The position numbers were made by a program, and so were the translations under genes. A DNA stretch of 64,000 bases from Caldilinea sp. CFX5 (GTDB taxonomy: Bacteria; Chloroflexota; Anaerolineae; Caldilineales; Caldilineaceae), in contig QWII01000014.1 in the NCBI GenBank assembly GCA_021405325.1, forward strand, positions 124,001-188,000, read 5' to 3'. The notes below the pieces were generated by a model that saw only the letters and a list, made by a program, of their open reading frames with translations, did no database searches and had not been told where the DNA came from. This document shows positions 1 to 9,066 of this stretch, one piece after another. Within the stretch, counting starts at the first letter, position 1. Each line of letters opens with the position of its first letter.

Positions 1-812
1 AGGCTGCACCCATTGATTCATTTGGTCTCCACACCTATGCCGTGCTTTCCAGCCCCACCTTACGTGAAGCCTATTGCCGAGCTTGTCGCTACCAACGTCT
101 CATTCATACGGTAACGAACCTGCGCTATTATGAGCAATCAACTGAGGGTGTCCTAGAGCATGGGTTGCCGGGAGGATCGTCCATACCGCGCCATCCGGCA
201 GAATTTCTAGTGACGTTGTGGGTGCGCTTTGGGCGGCTGATCTTAGGTGATGACTTTTCTCCTACACTCGTTTGTTTTGCCCATGACTCATCACAAGATA
301 CAAGCGAGTATGATCGTGTCTTTCAAACAACTGTACAATTTCACAGTGGACGCACTGCCATCCATCTTCCCAATCATCTCTTGGATATGCCCAGTACAAA
401 GGCGGACGTTGGTCTCACACGCGTGTTGGATGATTATGCGATGCGGTTGCTGGCAGGAACGCCAACCAATGCCACCTTCAGTGAACATGTTCGTTTGCAT
501 CTGCTAGATGAGCTAAACGGTGGTGTGCCTACTGCCGATCGTATGGCCCAGGCGCTGCACTTGAGCGTGCGAACGCTACATCGCAATCTTAGCCAAGAAG
601 GAACAACGTTTCGCGCATTGTTACGCCAAGTACGCCACGAACAGGCGACTCGCCATTTGGCCAATCCCCAAATAAGCATTGCTGAAGTCGCCTTCCTTCT
701 AGGCTTTACTGAACTCAGTTCATTTTACCGGGCTTTTAAGGGGTGGACGGGGGTAACGCCCGCCGAATACCGCGCTACTACGCTTGGTAACCGCACTATT
801 GAACCGGGATAA
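1..812 (+). CDS. AraC-family transcriptional regulator, 5' end outside window
   Basis: The reading frame is open to the left edge, so the gene starts outside the window; the first in-frame GTG at 42 is probably internal because the residues before it (IDSFGLHTYAV) match the N-terminal ligand-sensing domain of the family. The visible part has that sensor domain (Arabinose_bd/OruR-like, up to about residue 165 counted from 42) followed by a C-terminal double helix-turn-helix of the AraC type: MAQALHLSVRTLHRNL is the first helix pair, and ISIAEVAFLLGFTELSSFYRAFKGWTG..PAEYR is the conserved second one, split here only by my shorthand. It should be a cytoplasmic activator responding to an unidentified small molecule. 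The DUF2306 gene 170 bases downstream is a possible target, which is inference only. Confidence 0.85.
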   Translation, partial: AAPIDSFGLHTYAVLSSPTLREAYCRACRYQRLIHTVTNLRYYEQSTEGVLEHGLPGGSSIPRHPAEFLVTLWVRFGRLILGDDFSPTLVCFAHDSSQDTSEYDRVFQTTVQFHSGRTAIHLPNHLLDMPSTKADVGLTRVLDDYAMRLLAGTPTNATFSEHVRLHLLDELNGGVPTADRMAQALHLSVRTLHRNLSQEGTTFRALLRQVRHEQATRHLANPQISIAEVAFLLGFTELSSFYRAFKGWTGVTPAEYRATTLGNRTIEPG

Positions 813-981
813 ACCAATGCGCAAAGGTGGCGGTGAAAAAAGCCGCGCAAGCATTTGGCTTTGTGGCCGATTTGAACAAATAAGATGGCGTCTGAGGTCA
901 ATGTTTTTTGTTGGCAAACCGTGTATAGTTGTGTCACGTCAATGTTAAGCTTACTAAGCCGTTGTTACCAGGGAGGTAATC

Positions 982-1647
982 ATGCGCAGCATCGCTTGGC
1001 ACAACAGCCGACAGCCCTCACCCTTTGTTCGATGGGCGCAACAAGGGATCTGGTGGTTCTTTTTTCTGATTTGTCTACTCTATAGTGGTTATGCGTTTTA
1101 CATGGGTGCAGTTGAAATTTTACTGCGTCTGGGCATTGTGGCGGCAGCGCCTCATCGCTCCATTGGGCTAATCTTTGTGATTCATGCCTTGCTGGGTGGG
1201 ATGGCTTTGCTCATTGCGCCCTTGCAATTGAATCGCACTCTTCTGCAGAAACAGCGTAGAGTGCACCGCATTCTAGGACGCATCTATGTGGTGACGATCT
1301 GGCTGTCCAGTGCCAGTGGTCTTGGGTTATCTATCTTTTTTAATGTGAGTATTACCGCCAGGGTCGTCTTGGGGTTGCTCGCCATCCTCTGGTTTGGCAT
1401 AACGACAATCGGGTTTGTGCGGGCGCGCCAGCGCCGGATCACCGAACACCGTGAATGGATGATCCGCAGTTTTGCCCTATCGTTCTTTTTTGTAACCTTT
1501 AGTTTTTGGGTGCCAGGAGTGGCGAGCAGCAACGTATTGGACCCGATTCGTTATCCACTAGCGGTCTTTTTAAGTTGGAGCCTGAACCTGCTCGTCGCCG
1601 AGTGGTGGATCCGGATGACTCGAACATCGGTAAGTAATTTGCCATAA
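982..1647 (+). CDS. DUF2306-family integral membrane protein
   Basis: The 221-residue product is strongly hydrophobic, with about six predicted transmembrane segments, the first near residues 24-44. The order of segments, the RRVHRILGRIYV stretch after the second helix pair and the later HREWMIRSFAL stretch are typical of DUF2306 proteins, which have conserved His and Arg residues in the membrane but no established reaction. The start is ATG at 982 with GGGAGG eight bases upstream. It stands between an AraC regulator and a methyltransferase on the same strand. Function is unknown; family assignment is fairly firm. Confidence 0.8.
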   Translation: MRSIAWHNSRQPSPFVRWAQQGIWWFFFLICLLYSGYAFYMGAVEILLRLGIVAAAPHRSIGLIFVIHALLGGMALLIAPLQLNRTLLQKQRRVHRILGRIYVVTIWLSSASGLGLSIFFNVSITARVVLGLLAILWFGITTIGFVRARQRRITEHREWMIRSFALSFFFVTFSFWVPGVASSNVLDPIRYPLAVFLSWSLNLLVAEWWIRMTRTSVSNLP

Positions 1648-1663
1648 AATGAAAGAGGGCAAA

Positions 1664-2350
1664 ATGCAAGTTACGATTGGCCCGTGGCGGATAGCCCTGG
1701 AACGAACACAGCCAACATTGCCTGAGTTGATCCGCATGTATGATGTCGGCGCGACGCACTGGCATCGTGCCATTGAACGCTTGGGGTATCTTCAGGCGTA
1801 TACGGCGCTCTTCCAACAGATCCAAGCAGAGCGTGTTTTCGGGCCAGTGCCGACCAACGCACGGGTATTGGATGCAGGCATAGGCACCGGCGCATTGAGT
1901 TTGGCGCTAATGCAACTTGCTTGGTTCAATTTTCATCTGGATGGCGTTGATCTTTCCCTGGCGATGTTACGCCAAGCGCACCGGCTGTTGAACCAGATGG
2001 GTCTACAGTACACCCTTACCCAACAGGATGTTTGTACGCTTCAGTTTCCCAGTGCAACATTTGATCTGGTAATGAGCGCCCATGTTTTGGAACATGTGTC
2101 CGATCCGCCGGCAGCGCTACGGGAAATGGTGCGTGTCCTGCGTCCAGACGCGCCTCTGTTGCTACTCGTGAGTCAACCAGGCATCTTGACGACCTTCATT
2201 CAATTGCGTTGGCGGTATGTTGCTCATACCGCCAACCAAGTCAAACAGTGGATAAATGAGGCGGGAGTACGAGACGTTCACATTTATCCATTACGAGGTG
2301 TGCTGCCAAGCCGCACGAGCCTTGCCTATCTTGGGTTTAAGAGAGAATAA
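1664..2350 (+). CDS. class I SAM-dependent methyltransferase
   Basis: The 228-residue protein has the class I Rossmann methyltransferase signature: VLDAGIGTGALSLAL is motif I (SAM glycine loop) near residues 66-80, GVDLS the acidic second strand, and FDLVMSAHVLEHVSDP the Methyltransf_11 motif IV region. The substrate cannot be read from sequence; the domain is common in small-molecule, quinone and lipid methylation. I prefer ATG 1664 over ATG 1649 because AGAGGG lies at proper distance before 1664. It follows the DUF2306 gene by 16 bases and may be co-transcribed with it. Confidence 0.8.
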   Translation: MQVTIGPWRIALERTQPTLPELIRMYDVGATHWHRAIERLGYLQAYTALFQQIQAERVFGPVPTNARVLDAGIGTGALSLALMQLAWFNFHLDGVDLSLAMLRQAHRLLNQMGLQYTLTQQDVCTLQFPSATFDLVMSAHVLEHVSDPPAALREMVRVLRPDAPLLLLVSQPGILTTFIQLRWRYVAHTANQVKQWINEAGVRDVHIYPLRGVLPSRTSLAYLGFKRE

Positions 2351-2352
2351 GC

Positions 2353-2610
2353 TATCGCTCGCGCCAGTTTCTGCACGAGCGGGTCAACCGGCTGCTGGTG
2401 CCGTTGCTCTTTGGCATTTTGGTTGTTGTGCCGCCGCAAGTTTATATTGAGCGGGTTAGCCGTAGCCAGTTTACCGGCTCGTTTTGGGCTTTCTACCTGT
2501 TAGGATGGCTTGCTTATCCACGATCATCCCTGCCGCTATCTTGGCGTGTACCTGTAAGTCTGCTCACCGCAAAAACAAGTGCCGTAACGCCAACATTCTC
2601 TTCAGATTAG
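2353..2610 (+). pseudogene. remnant of an acyltransferase-3 family membrane protein
   Basis: One frame directly after the methyltransferase stop reads YRSRQFLHERVNRLLVPLLF and then GILVVVPPQVYIERVSRSQF, GSFWAFYL. This is the segment around the second and third transmembrane helices of acyltransferase_3/OpgC-like proteins. There is no start codon or N-terminal region before it and the similarity fades after about 2510, so only an internal fragment survives. The rest of the stretch to 2753 holds nothing I recognise. Recognition is from memory of the family pattern. Confidence 0.55.
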
Positions 2611-2753
2611 ATTCATTTTCGTCTGCTATCCTCTCGCTGCACTCCACGGGTAACAAAGAGGAAATGTCTATGCTGCTACCAACGGTAGACACGCGCTTTG
2701 GGCCGGGTTGAGTTGCTATGGTTCTTGACAACCGCAACAAGGAAAGCAAGAGT

Positions 2754-4286
2754 ATGAATCGCAAAGAAAAAACGATCCTGGTCACCATCGTTGCCAATCT
2801 GGTGCTGGTGGGGCTGAAATATGGGTTGGCTGCCTTTTCCGGCAGTCTGGCCCTGCGCGCCAGCGCCTGGCACTCCTTGGCCGATGTCTTTATCTCGCTC
2901 TTTGTATTGGTCGGCTTGGTGGTCAGCCGCTGGGAGGTGGGGCGGCGGCGCAGTCAGGTCAGCCTGATTGAAAATCTGGTCGCCCTGGTTGTTTCCGGCT
3001 TTATCTTCTATGTGGCCTATGACATCTTTCAGGAGACGATCCTCAACCCTGAAACGCCCGATCTGCGCAACCTCTGGCCGGTGACAGTGGGGTCGCTGTT
3101 GACGGTGATCATCACCTATTTCACAGCGCGTTACAAGGAGTACGTGGGGCGGATTACCCAGTCGCCCAGCCTCATCGCCGGCGGCTATCACGCGCGGATG
3201 GATCTCTACGCCTCGGTGTTGGTGGTGGTCAGCCTGGCCGCGGCGGCGCTCGGATTAGGCGCGCTGGATCGGCTGGCCGCGGTGATCGTCATCCTCTTTG
3301 TGCTGCTGGCCGGGTGGGAGATTGCCGGCTCGGCTTTGAATGCCCTGTTGCAAGGCGGTGTTCTGCAACTGGAAGAGGACGATCTTGCCCATGTACGACA
3401 ACACACCCGGCGTTTTTTGCGCTATGCGGTGGGCATCCTGGTCGTCTTTACGCTGCTCTCCGGCATCTATACGATCCAGCCGGGGGAGCGGGGCGTGGTG
3501 CGCCGCTTTGGCCGTGTGGTGAGCGAAGTGGGGCCGGGGCTGCACTATCGTCTACCGCTGGTGGGGCGGCTGGATCGGGTGGCGATGAGCGAGGTTCGCC
3601 AGGTGCAGACCGGCACGGCGCTGGCGCTCACGGGTGACACCAATCTGATCGAGGTGGCGTTGAGCATCCACTATGTGGTCAATGATGCGGTTGCCTTTCT
3701 GTTCAATGTGAACGAGAGCGAGCAACTGGTGCGCCAGAGCGCCGAAGCCGCCTTGCGGCAGGCGGTGGCAGCCCGCAGCGTCGATGACCTGCTCGCCACC
3801 GAACGCAGGGCGATTCTGGATGACACGCTGACGCGCACCCAGGCTTTGCTGGATCAACACTTGGCCGGCATCCGCGTCGCCAATGTGCAACTGCAACAGG
3901 TCAACCCGCCCGCCGCCGTGGCCGAAGCCTTTCGCGATGTCGCCAGCGCACGCGAAGACAAAAACACCTACATCAACGAAGCGCTGGCCTACCAGAATGA
4001 AGTGGTGCCAGTGGCGCGCGGCGATGCCGTCAAGCTGACTGCAACAGCGACCGCGGAAAAACAAAGGCGCACCGACCTGGCCGCCGGGGAGGCCGCGCGC
4101 TTTGCCCAAAAACTGACGGCCTATCGCACGGCGCCGGCAGTAACGCGCACCCGGCTCTATCTGGAAGCGTTGGAAAAAGTTCTGCCCAAAGTTCAAAAAT
4201 TTATTCTGGACCCCAGCATTCAGACCGAGACAACGGATCTCTGGTTCAACAACGGCCAACAACCCAGCCCGGTTGGCGGTCAGTAA
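2754..4286 (+). CDS. fusion of a cation diffusion facilitator domain with an HflK-type SPFH domain
   Basis: This 510-residue protein joins two families normally found apart. Residues 1-215 form a CDF-type (zinc/iron efflux) membrane domain with about six helices. Both metal-site motifs are kept: WHSLADV (HxxxD) in the second helix region and YHARMDL (HxxxD) in the fifth. After a linker and another helix (RYAVGILVVFTLLSGIYTI), residues about 240-500 are an SPFH/Band-7 domain of HflK type, with the family hallmark QPGERGVVRRFGRV and a coiled C-terminal half. HflK normally forms, with HflC, the membrane cage regulating FtsH protease. I chose ATG 2754, preceded by AAGGAAAG, rather than ATG 2718, which has no ribosome site. 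HflC follows 23 bases later. Transport may be intact; coupling of transport to the cage is inference. Confidence 0.85.
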   Translation: MNRKEKTILVTIVANLVLVGLKYGLAAFSGSLALRASAWHSLADVFISLFVLVGLVVSRWEVGRRRSQVSLIENLVALVVSGFIFYVAYDIFQETILNPETPDLRNLWPVTVGSLLTVIITYFTARYKEYVGRITQSPSLIAGGYHARMDLYASVLVVVSLAAAALGLGALDRLAAVIVILFVLLAGWEIAGSALNALLQGGVLQLEEDDLAHVRQHTRRFLRYAVGILVVFTLLSGIYTIQPGERGVVRRFGRVVSEVGPGLHYRLPLVGRLDRVAMSEVRQVQTGTALALTGDTNLIEVALSIHYVVNDAVAFLFNVNESEQLVRQSAEAALRQAVAARSVDDLLATERRAILDDTLTRTQALLDQHLAGIRVANVQLQQVNPPAAVAEAFRDVASAREDKNTYINEALAYQNEVVPVARGDAVKLTATATAEKQRRTDLAAGEAARFAQKLTAYRTAPAVTRTRLYLEALEKVLPKVQKFILDPSIQTETTDLWFNNGQQPSPVGGQ

Positions 4287-4309
4287 CCCGTAACAGAAGG
4301 AGAGTTCCC

Positions 4310-5248
4310 ATGCGTTTCCTGCGCAATGTTCTCATCGGCGTCCTGCTCATTGCCCTGATCGCCGTGAGTTTGATGTTCTATCAGGTCGATACAACGGAAT
4401 ACGCCATTGTCACCCAATTCGGCCAGCCGGTGCGTTCGATCACCGACCCCGGTCTCTACTTCAAATTGCCCGACCCGGTGCAAAGCGTCCTGCGGCTGGA
4501 TCGGCGCACTCAAGTCTACAATCTGGCACAGACCGAGTTTTTGACCAAAGACAAGAAGAATATCCTAGCGGAAGCTTACTCCACCTGGCGGGTGGCTGAC
4601 CCGTTGCGCTTCTACGCCAGTGTGCGCACCCCGCTTGGCGCTAACACACGGTTGGCTGACATTGTGGTGTCGGCGTTGGGGGCGACAATGGCGCAATATG
4701 ACCTGGCCAATCTGGTCACGACTGAGCCAACCACCATGCAAATGGACGCCATGATGACCCAAGTGACCGAGCAGGTGAACCAACGCACGACGGAATATGG
4801 CTTTACCGTCGCCGATGTGCGGCTGAAGATGCTCAACTTCCCGGAAGCCAACCGGCAGAGCGTTTTCCAACGCATGAAAGCCGAACGCGAGCGCATTGCC
4901 CGTCAGTTGCGTTCGGAAGGCTCTGAAGAAGCAACCAAGGTGCGCGCTGCCGCCGACGCCGAACGCACCACCATCCTCTCGGCCGCCCAGCGCGAGGCGG
5001 AACGCATTCGCGGCGAGGGCGAGGCCGAAGCCATCCGCATCTATGCCGAAGCCTTTGGTCAGGACCCCGAATTTTACCAATTTCTGCGCACGCTCCAGGC
5101 GTATGATCAGGTGATCAACAGTGGGACGACGTTGGTGTTGCCGGCCGATTCAGAATTGCTCAAGTATCTGAACCAAAACGGCAGCGGCGTACAACAGGCG
5201 ACGACCACAGAGCCGGCTGGCGACGTTCAACCGGCAACCCAGCCATAA
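4310..5248 (+). CDS. hflC: HflC, SPFH-domain regulator of FtsH protease
   Basis: The 312-residue product has one N-terminal transmembrane helix (residues 6-24), an SPFH domain beginning VDTTEYAIVTQFGQPV, and a long alanine/glutamate-rich coiled coil (ERIARQLRSEGSEEA through GEGEAEAIRIYAEAFG), the normal plan and length of HflC. HflC pairs with HflK in a large cage around FtsH and affects membrane-protein turnover. ATG 4310 is preceded by AGAAGGAGAG. It sits between two different HflK genes, so it may form alternative complexes. The last 30 residues are Thr/Pro/Gln-rich and unlike classical HflC. Confidence 0.9.
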   Translation: MRFLRNVLIGVLLIALIAVSLMFYQVDTTEYAIVTQFGQPVRSITDPGLYFKLPDPVQSVLRLDRRTQVYNLAQTEFLTKDKKNILAEAYSTWRVADPLRFYASVRTPLGANTRLADIVVSALGATMAQYDLANLVTTEPTTMQMDAMMTQVTEQVNQRTTEYGFTVADVRLKMLNFPEANRQSVFQRMKAERERIARQLRSEGSEEATKVRAAADAERTTILSAAQREAERIRGEGEAEAIRIYAEAFGQDPEFYQFLRTLQAYDQVINSGTTLVLPADSELLKYLNQNGSGVQQATTTEPAGDVQPATQP

Positions 5249-5261
5249 CGGAGGTGACCCG

Positions 5262-6467
5262 ATGGATGAACAACAGAAACCCAATGTTTTGCCTGAGCCG
5301 GAAGCAGTACAACCGGTACAACCGGAACCGATCGATAACGAAGCGCAAGCAAGCGATCCTCGCCCGGATACAGCCCGGCAAAGCAGCTTGTACGCCGGTC
5401 TCATTGCCCTGGCGCGGCTGGTCGGCCGCGGCTGGCGGCTGGCGCGTGAGGGGCTGCAAGACGACGGTTACTCACCGGTGGATGATGTGCGTGCGGCCTT
5501 TGCCCATCTCAACCCCCGGCGCATTCTGCTGGCGTTGGCCGGGCTGGCGCTGATTGCTTACCTGCTTTCCGGTCTCTACACGGTGCAGCCCGGCGAGGCG
5601 GCCGTGGTGCGCCGCTTTGGCCGCGTGGTTGCGCCCCTGGTGACGGAGGGGCTGCACTATCGCTTGCCCTGGCCTATTGAACAAGAGGATATAGTCAACA
5701 TGGCCGACGTGCGGCGTGAAAGTGTCGGGCTGACAGAAGCCGAGCCGGAACATCCTTTGCATCTGGAAGATCCCGGCAAGCTCCAGGTCCTTAGCGGCGA
5801 CACGAATATTGTGGACTATGAAGTGATTGTGCAGTATCAGGTGCGCGACCCGGCAGCCTACCTCTTCAACCTGAACTATCCTTCCTATCAGGTTGTGCGC
5901 GACGCGGTGCGGGCGGCGGTGACTCGTGTAAGTGGGAGCGCCGGCGTTGATGAGATCCTCACCAGTGAGCGGCAATCGCTGCAAAACGCGCTGCGCCAGG
6001 AACTCCAAACGCTGCTCGATCAGTATAACAGCGGACTGACTGTGATCAGCGTTGGTTTGCAAAAAGCCTACCCGCCCGATGAGGTGGCCGACACGTTCCG
6101 GGATGTTTCCAGCGCCCGCGAGGATAAGGCGCGCACCATCAACGAAGCGGAAGCCTATCGCAACAGTGTGCTGCCTGAAGCACGCGGTCAGGCGGAGCGG
6201 GTGCGCGCCGAAGGCGCCGGCTATGCACTCACGCAGGTCGATCAGGCCACCGGCGCGGCGCAAAGTTTCGACGCCATCTTGCAGGAGTATCAGACCAATA
6301 GCAAAATTTACGGCGAAGCAGTGACGCGCTTCCGCCTTTACCTGGAAACAATGGAGCGCGTGCTGCCCCGTGTGAAGACCTACGTTGTGCAGCGGGGGGA
6401 ACGGATCAACTTGCGGTTGCTCAATGGCGGCTCGTTGAATACATTCCCACCAACGCCGGGGCAGTAG
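5262..6467 (+). CDS. hflK: second HflK-type SPFH protein
   Basis: The 401-residue protein has a polar, acidic N-terminus of about 85 residues, one transmembrane helix (RILLALAGLALIAYLLSGLY), then an SPFH domain starting TVQPGEAAVVRRFGRV, close to the one in the CDF fusion two genes upstream, and a coiled region with AREDKARTINEAEAYRN. It is the canonical stand-alone HflK form and the likely partner of the adjacent HflC. ATG 5262 has GGAGGTGA five to eight bases before it. The paired HflK copies probably arose by duplication, with a CDF domain gained by one. Confidence 0.9.
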   Translation: MDEQQKPNVLPEPEAVQPVQPEPIDNEAQASDPRPDTARQSSLYAGLIALARLVGRGWRLAREGLQDDGYSPVDDVRAAFAHLNPRRILLALAGLALIAYLLSGLYTVQPGEAAVVRRFGRVVAPLVTEGLHYRLPWPIEQEDIVNMADVRRESVGLTEAEPEHPLHLEDPGKLQVLSGDTNIVDYEVIVQYQVRDPAAYLFNLNYPSYQVVRDAVRAAVTRVSGSAGVDEILTSERQSLQNALRQELQTLLDQYNSGLTVISVGLQKAYPPDEVADTFRDVSSAREDKARTINEAEAYRNSVLPEARGQAERVRAEGAGYALTQVDQATGAAQSFDAILQEYQTNSKIYGEAVTRFRLYLETMERVLPRVKTYVVQRGERINLRLLNGGSLNTFPPTPGQ

Positions 6468-6486
6468 CGCCAAAGGAAGGCGAGCC

Positions 6487-8640
6487 ATGAACGAAAGCTG
6501 GAAACAAATCTGGCAGGATATACGCACGGCCCTGCGGGAGCCTGACCGGCAGGCGCAGACCCCCGCTGCCCCACCCCCTTCCCCTATTCCTGCGGACACG
6601 CCTGCTGCCACACAATCCGCGCGGCCAGAGACGATGGCGCCGCCGCTGCAAGCAAGCGAGACCGGGGCATTGGTCGCGTTGTCCCCGGAGACAGTTGCTA
6701 CCGTAGAAATGCCGGCAGTTACCGAACAGACAGCGCCCCTGCCGGTCAAGAAAAGATGGATTCGGCAGGTCGAGGGGTTGATGGCGCTTGGCACAGTGTT
6801 GGCTCTGGCGTTTCTCCTGTGGCGCGGTGGTTGGTTGCAGGGGGAAGCCGCGCCGCCGGCGCCGAATGTCGTGGCGACCTTCACCGGGGGGCAAATCACG
6901 GTTGAGGATCTCCAGCAGCATTTGGCGCTGCTGGTTCCTGAAGAGGCAGCGCAGGCGGAGTTCCGTGAACTAGAGATGTATCGTATGGTGGTAGAAGAGA
7001 TGATCACGGATGAATTGGTGCGCCAGTGGGCTGCCGCGCGCAAGGCGGATAGTGATGAAAATCTCCAGCATGTGATGAAACATCTTACGGAGGAGATTAA
7101 CCTGGATGAGTTGCACACCCAGATGCACAAAGACCAAATGGGCGTGGCCGAGGGCGATATTCAAGTCTACTATGAGGCGAATCGGGCGCAATTTGGCGAC
7201 CAGACCCTGACCCAGGTGCGTGACCAGATTCGCAGCACATTAGAGACGCAGCAGGAGGATCAGTTTGTTGCCAATTACATCAAAGGCTTGAAGGCAAATG
7301 CCACGATCACGCGCGACTTTGCCCTGTTGGAGACGCCGGAACCGGAAGAAAGTGCGTTACAGGCGTACTATACCGCCAATCTGACACAGTATCAGCAGCC
7401 GGCTCAGGCCGTGGTTGATGAAATGCGCATTGCCATCGGCGCCGACGAAGCGGCGGCTCGTGCGCAGGCGGACAAAGCGCTCGTGCGTCTACGGGCCGGT
7501 GAAGCCTTTACCACTGTAGCAACGACGATTGCCGGTGCGACCGGCGGCATGGCTGTCCCGGTTGGCGGTGTCGCCGTGAGCGCGGGTGTGCGCGAGGCAA
7601 CCTATGATGACGTGGTTTTCAACCTGGATGAGAATGAGATCAGTGAGGTCTTCCGCAGCGGTGATGCCTTCTATCTTGTGCGGTTGCGTTCGCGCCAACC
7701 CGAACGGCAACTCACGTTGGATGAAGTGCGCCCCCAAGTGCGCCAGGCTGTGCTAGAGGAGCAAACGCAGGTGTGGTTTGAACAAAACGCCGACCGCACC
7801 CTCTTCACCATCCACGGCAAACGGTACACCGTTGGCGAGTTTTGGCAGGAATATCAAGAATTGCCGGTCACCTTTGTCACCGCCTATCAAGGTAATGAAG
7901 GGCGCAAGCAACTGGCCGAGCAGATCATCGAGCGGCTGCTGCTGGTGGAGGACAGTTATGATCGTCTGCTGACGGCCGGCAAAGAAAGCGAGTTGGCGGA
8001 AGTCCGGCTTGATGTGTTGGCGCAGATGATGGAGCAGGAAGAGGTCGATGATCAGATCTCAATAACGGACGAGGAAATCCAAACGTATTACAATGAAAAT
8101 CAGTCCCTCTTGGTCGCGCCGCCACAGGCGCGCATTCGCCAGATTCTCATTCGGCTCGGTCAGACCGAAGATGAACGGCAGCGCGCTTGGGATAAGGCCA
8201 ATGAAGCGTACGGGAAAGTCGCGCCTGCGCTTTTCCAACAGGGCGAAGATTTTGCGGCGGTTGCCCGCCAATATTCCGAGGACGAAGCAACCGCCGCCAA
8301 TGGGGGTGAAGTGGCGGGTTGGGTTGGTGAAGGGGTTGATCTCCTAGCTGAACTGACGGAACACCCCTTGCATCAGCAAATCCTGGCATTGGGCGTGGGT
8401 GACATCAGCCCGCCGTTTGAGGTGAACGGCGCAATCTACATCATCCAGGTGATCGAGCGCCAGGAGTCACAACCATTGCTCTTTGACGAAATCAAGGAAT
8501 TGTTGCGAGAAGAACTACGCGCGCAGAAACATGATGATTTATTGCACCAATTCCAGGAGAAGCTTGCTACGGAAGCGAATGTCACCATCTATGATAGCGT
8601 GTTAACGACCGCATATAACGAATGGGCGACCCCTAAATGA
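6487..8640 (+). CDS. membrane-anchored parvulin-type (PpiC/SurA-like) peptidyl-prolyl isomerase
   Basis: The 717-residue protein has a Pro/Ala-rich cytoplasmic N-terminus, one membrane helix near residues 97-113, and a large outside part with SurA_N-like helices. A degenerate parvulin domain (about 305-405) is followed by a canonical PpiC domain (about 540-655, with RIRQILIRLG, FAAVARQYSEDEATAANGG and VGDISPPFEVNGAIYIIQV). Such proteins assist folding of exported proteins and expose misfolded clients to proteases. ATG 6487 follows AAAGGAAGGCGAGCC. Its place directly after HflK/HflC (19-base gap) fits a membrane and envelope quality-control operon. Confidence 0.85.
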   Translation: MNESWKQIWQDIRTALREPDRQAQTPAAPPPSPIPADTPAATQSARPETMAPPLQASETGALVALSPETVATVEMPAVTEQTAPLPVKKRWIRQVEGLMALGTVLALAFLLWRGGWLQGEAAPPAPNVVATFTGGQITVEDLQQHLALLVPEEAAQAEFRELEMYRMVVEEMITDELVRQWAAARKADSDENLQHVMKHLTEEINLDELHTQMHKDQMGVAEGDIQVYYEANRAQFGDQTLTQVRDQIRSTLETQQEDQFVANYIKGLKANATITRDFALLETPEPEESALQAYYTANLTQYQQPAQAVVDEMRIAIGADEAAARAQADKALVRLRAGEAFTTVATTIAGATGGMAVPVGGVAVSAGVREATYDDVVFNLDENEISEVFRSGDAFYLVRLRSRQPERQLTLDEVRPQVRQAVLEEQTQVWFEQNADRTLFTIHGKRYTVGEFWQEYQELPVTFVTAYQGNEGRKQLAEQIIERLLLVEDSYDRLLTAGKESELAEVRLDVLAQMMEQEEVDDQISITDEEIQTYYNENQSLLVAPPQARIRQILIRLGQTEDERQRAWDKANEAYGKVAPALFQQGEDFAAVARQYSEDEATAANGGEVAGWVGEGVDLLAELTEHPLHQQILALGVGDISPPFEVNGAIYIIQVIERQESQPLLFDEIKELLREELRAQKHDDLLHQFQEKLATEANVTIYDSVLTTAYNEWATPK

Positions 8641-8752
8641 GCGCAAAAAGGCGGGGTAGCGATCCCGATCTTCGCCGGCTTTACCCATTTACAGGCGATT
8701 GTGGAACAACCGGCAAGCGAAAATACAGTACACACAGCGCAAGGAGCAAACT

Positions 8753-8908
8753 ATGTGGTATTACGGCTTAGTAGCCACACCGGTTGTGGGATTGGCGCTC
8801 TTTTTCATACTGCCCTTTGAATGGGCCTTTATCCTTTACTTGCTCGGCGTATTTTTAACTTTCGGGATCTACTGTTGGCAGGCGGATCGCCAAGCAAAGC
8901 GACGTTAA
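8753..8908 (+). CDS. small two-helix membrane protein (51 residues)
   Basis: A short frame starting ATG 8753 has a clear AAGGAG six bases upstream. It encodes two hydrophobic segments (GLVATPVVGLALFFIL and FILYLLGVFLTFGIYCW) and a basic tail. No family is recognised. The ribosome site, the hydrophobic pattern and the location after the parvulin gene argue that it is real. It may belong to the upstream operon. Confidence 0.6.
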   Translation: MWYYGLVATPVVGLALFFILPFEWAFILYLLGVFLTFGIYCWQADRQAKRR

Positions 8909-9066
8909 CACAATCGGTAGTCCGCAGTCGGGCAGTCACAGAGTCCAGAGTCCAGAGTCGAGTGATTGCGATCCCGGTTGCGTTGGGGCTACTGATAATA
9001 AGGGGTTGTGCAAACACCAGCCTGGCGCGCAACCATTTTAGGAAATTGACCGGACAGGAATTCGAT

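Noticed and set aside
5472..7130. 552-codon open frame on the minus strand opposite hflK and the parvulin gene
   Set aside because: It is antisense to two well-supported genes, has no ribosome site and shows no domain.
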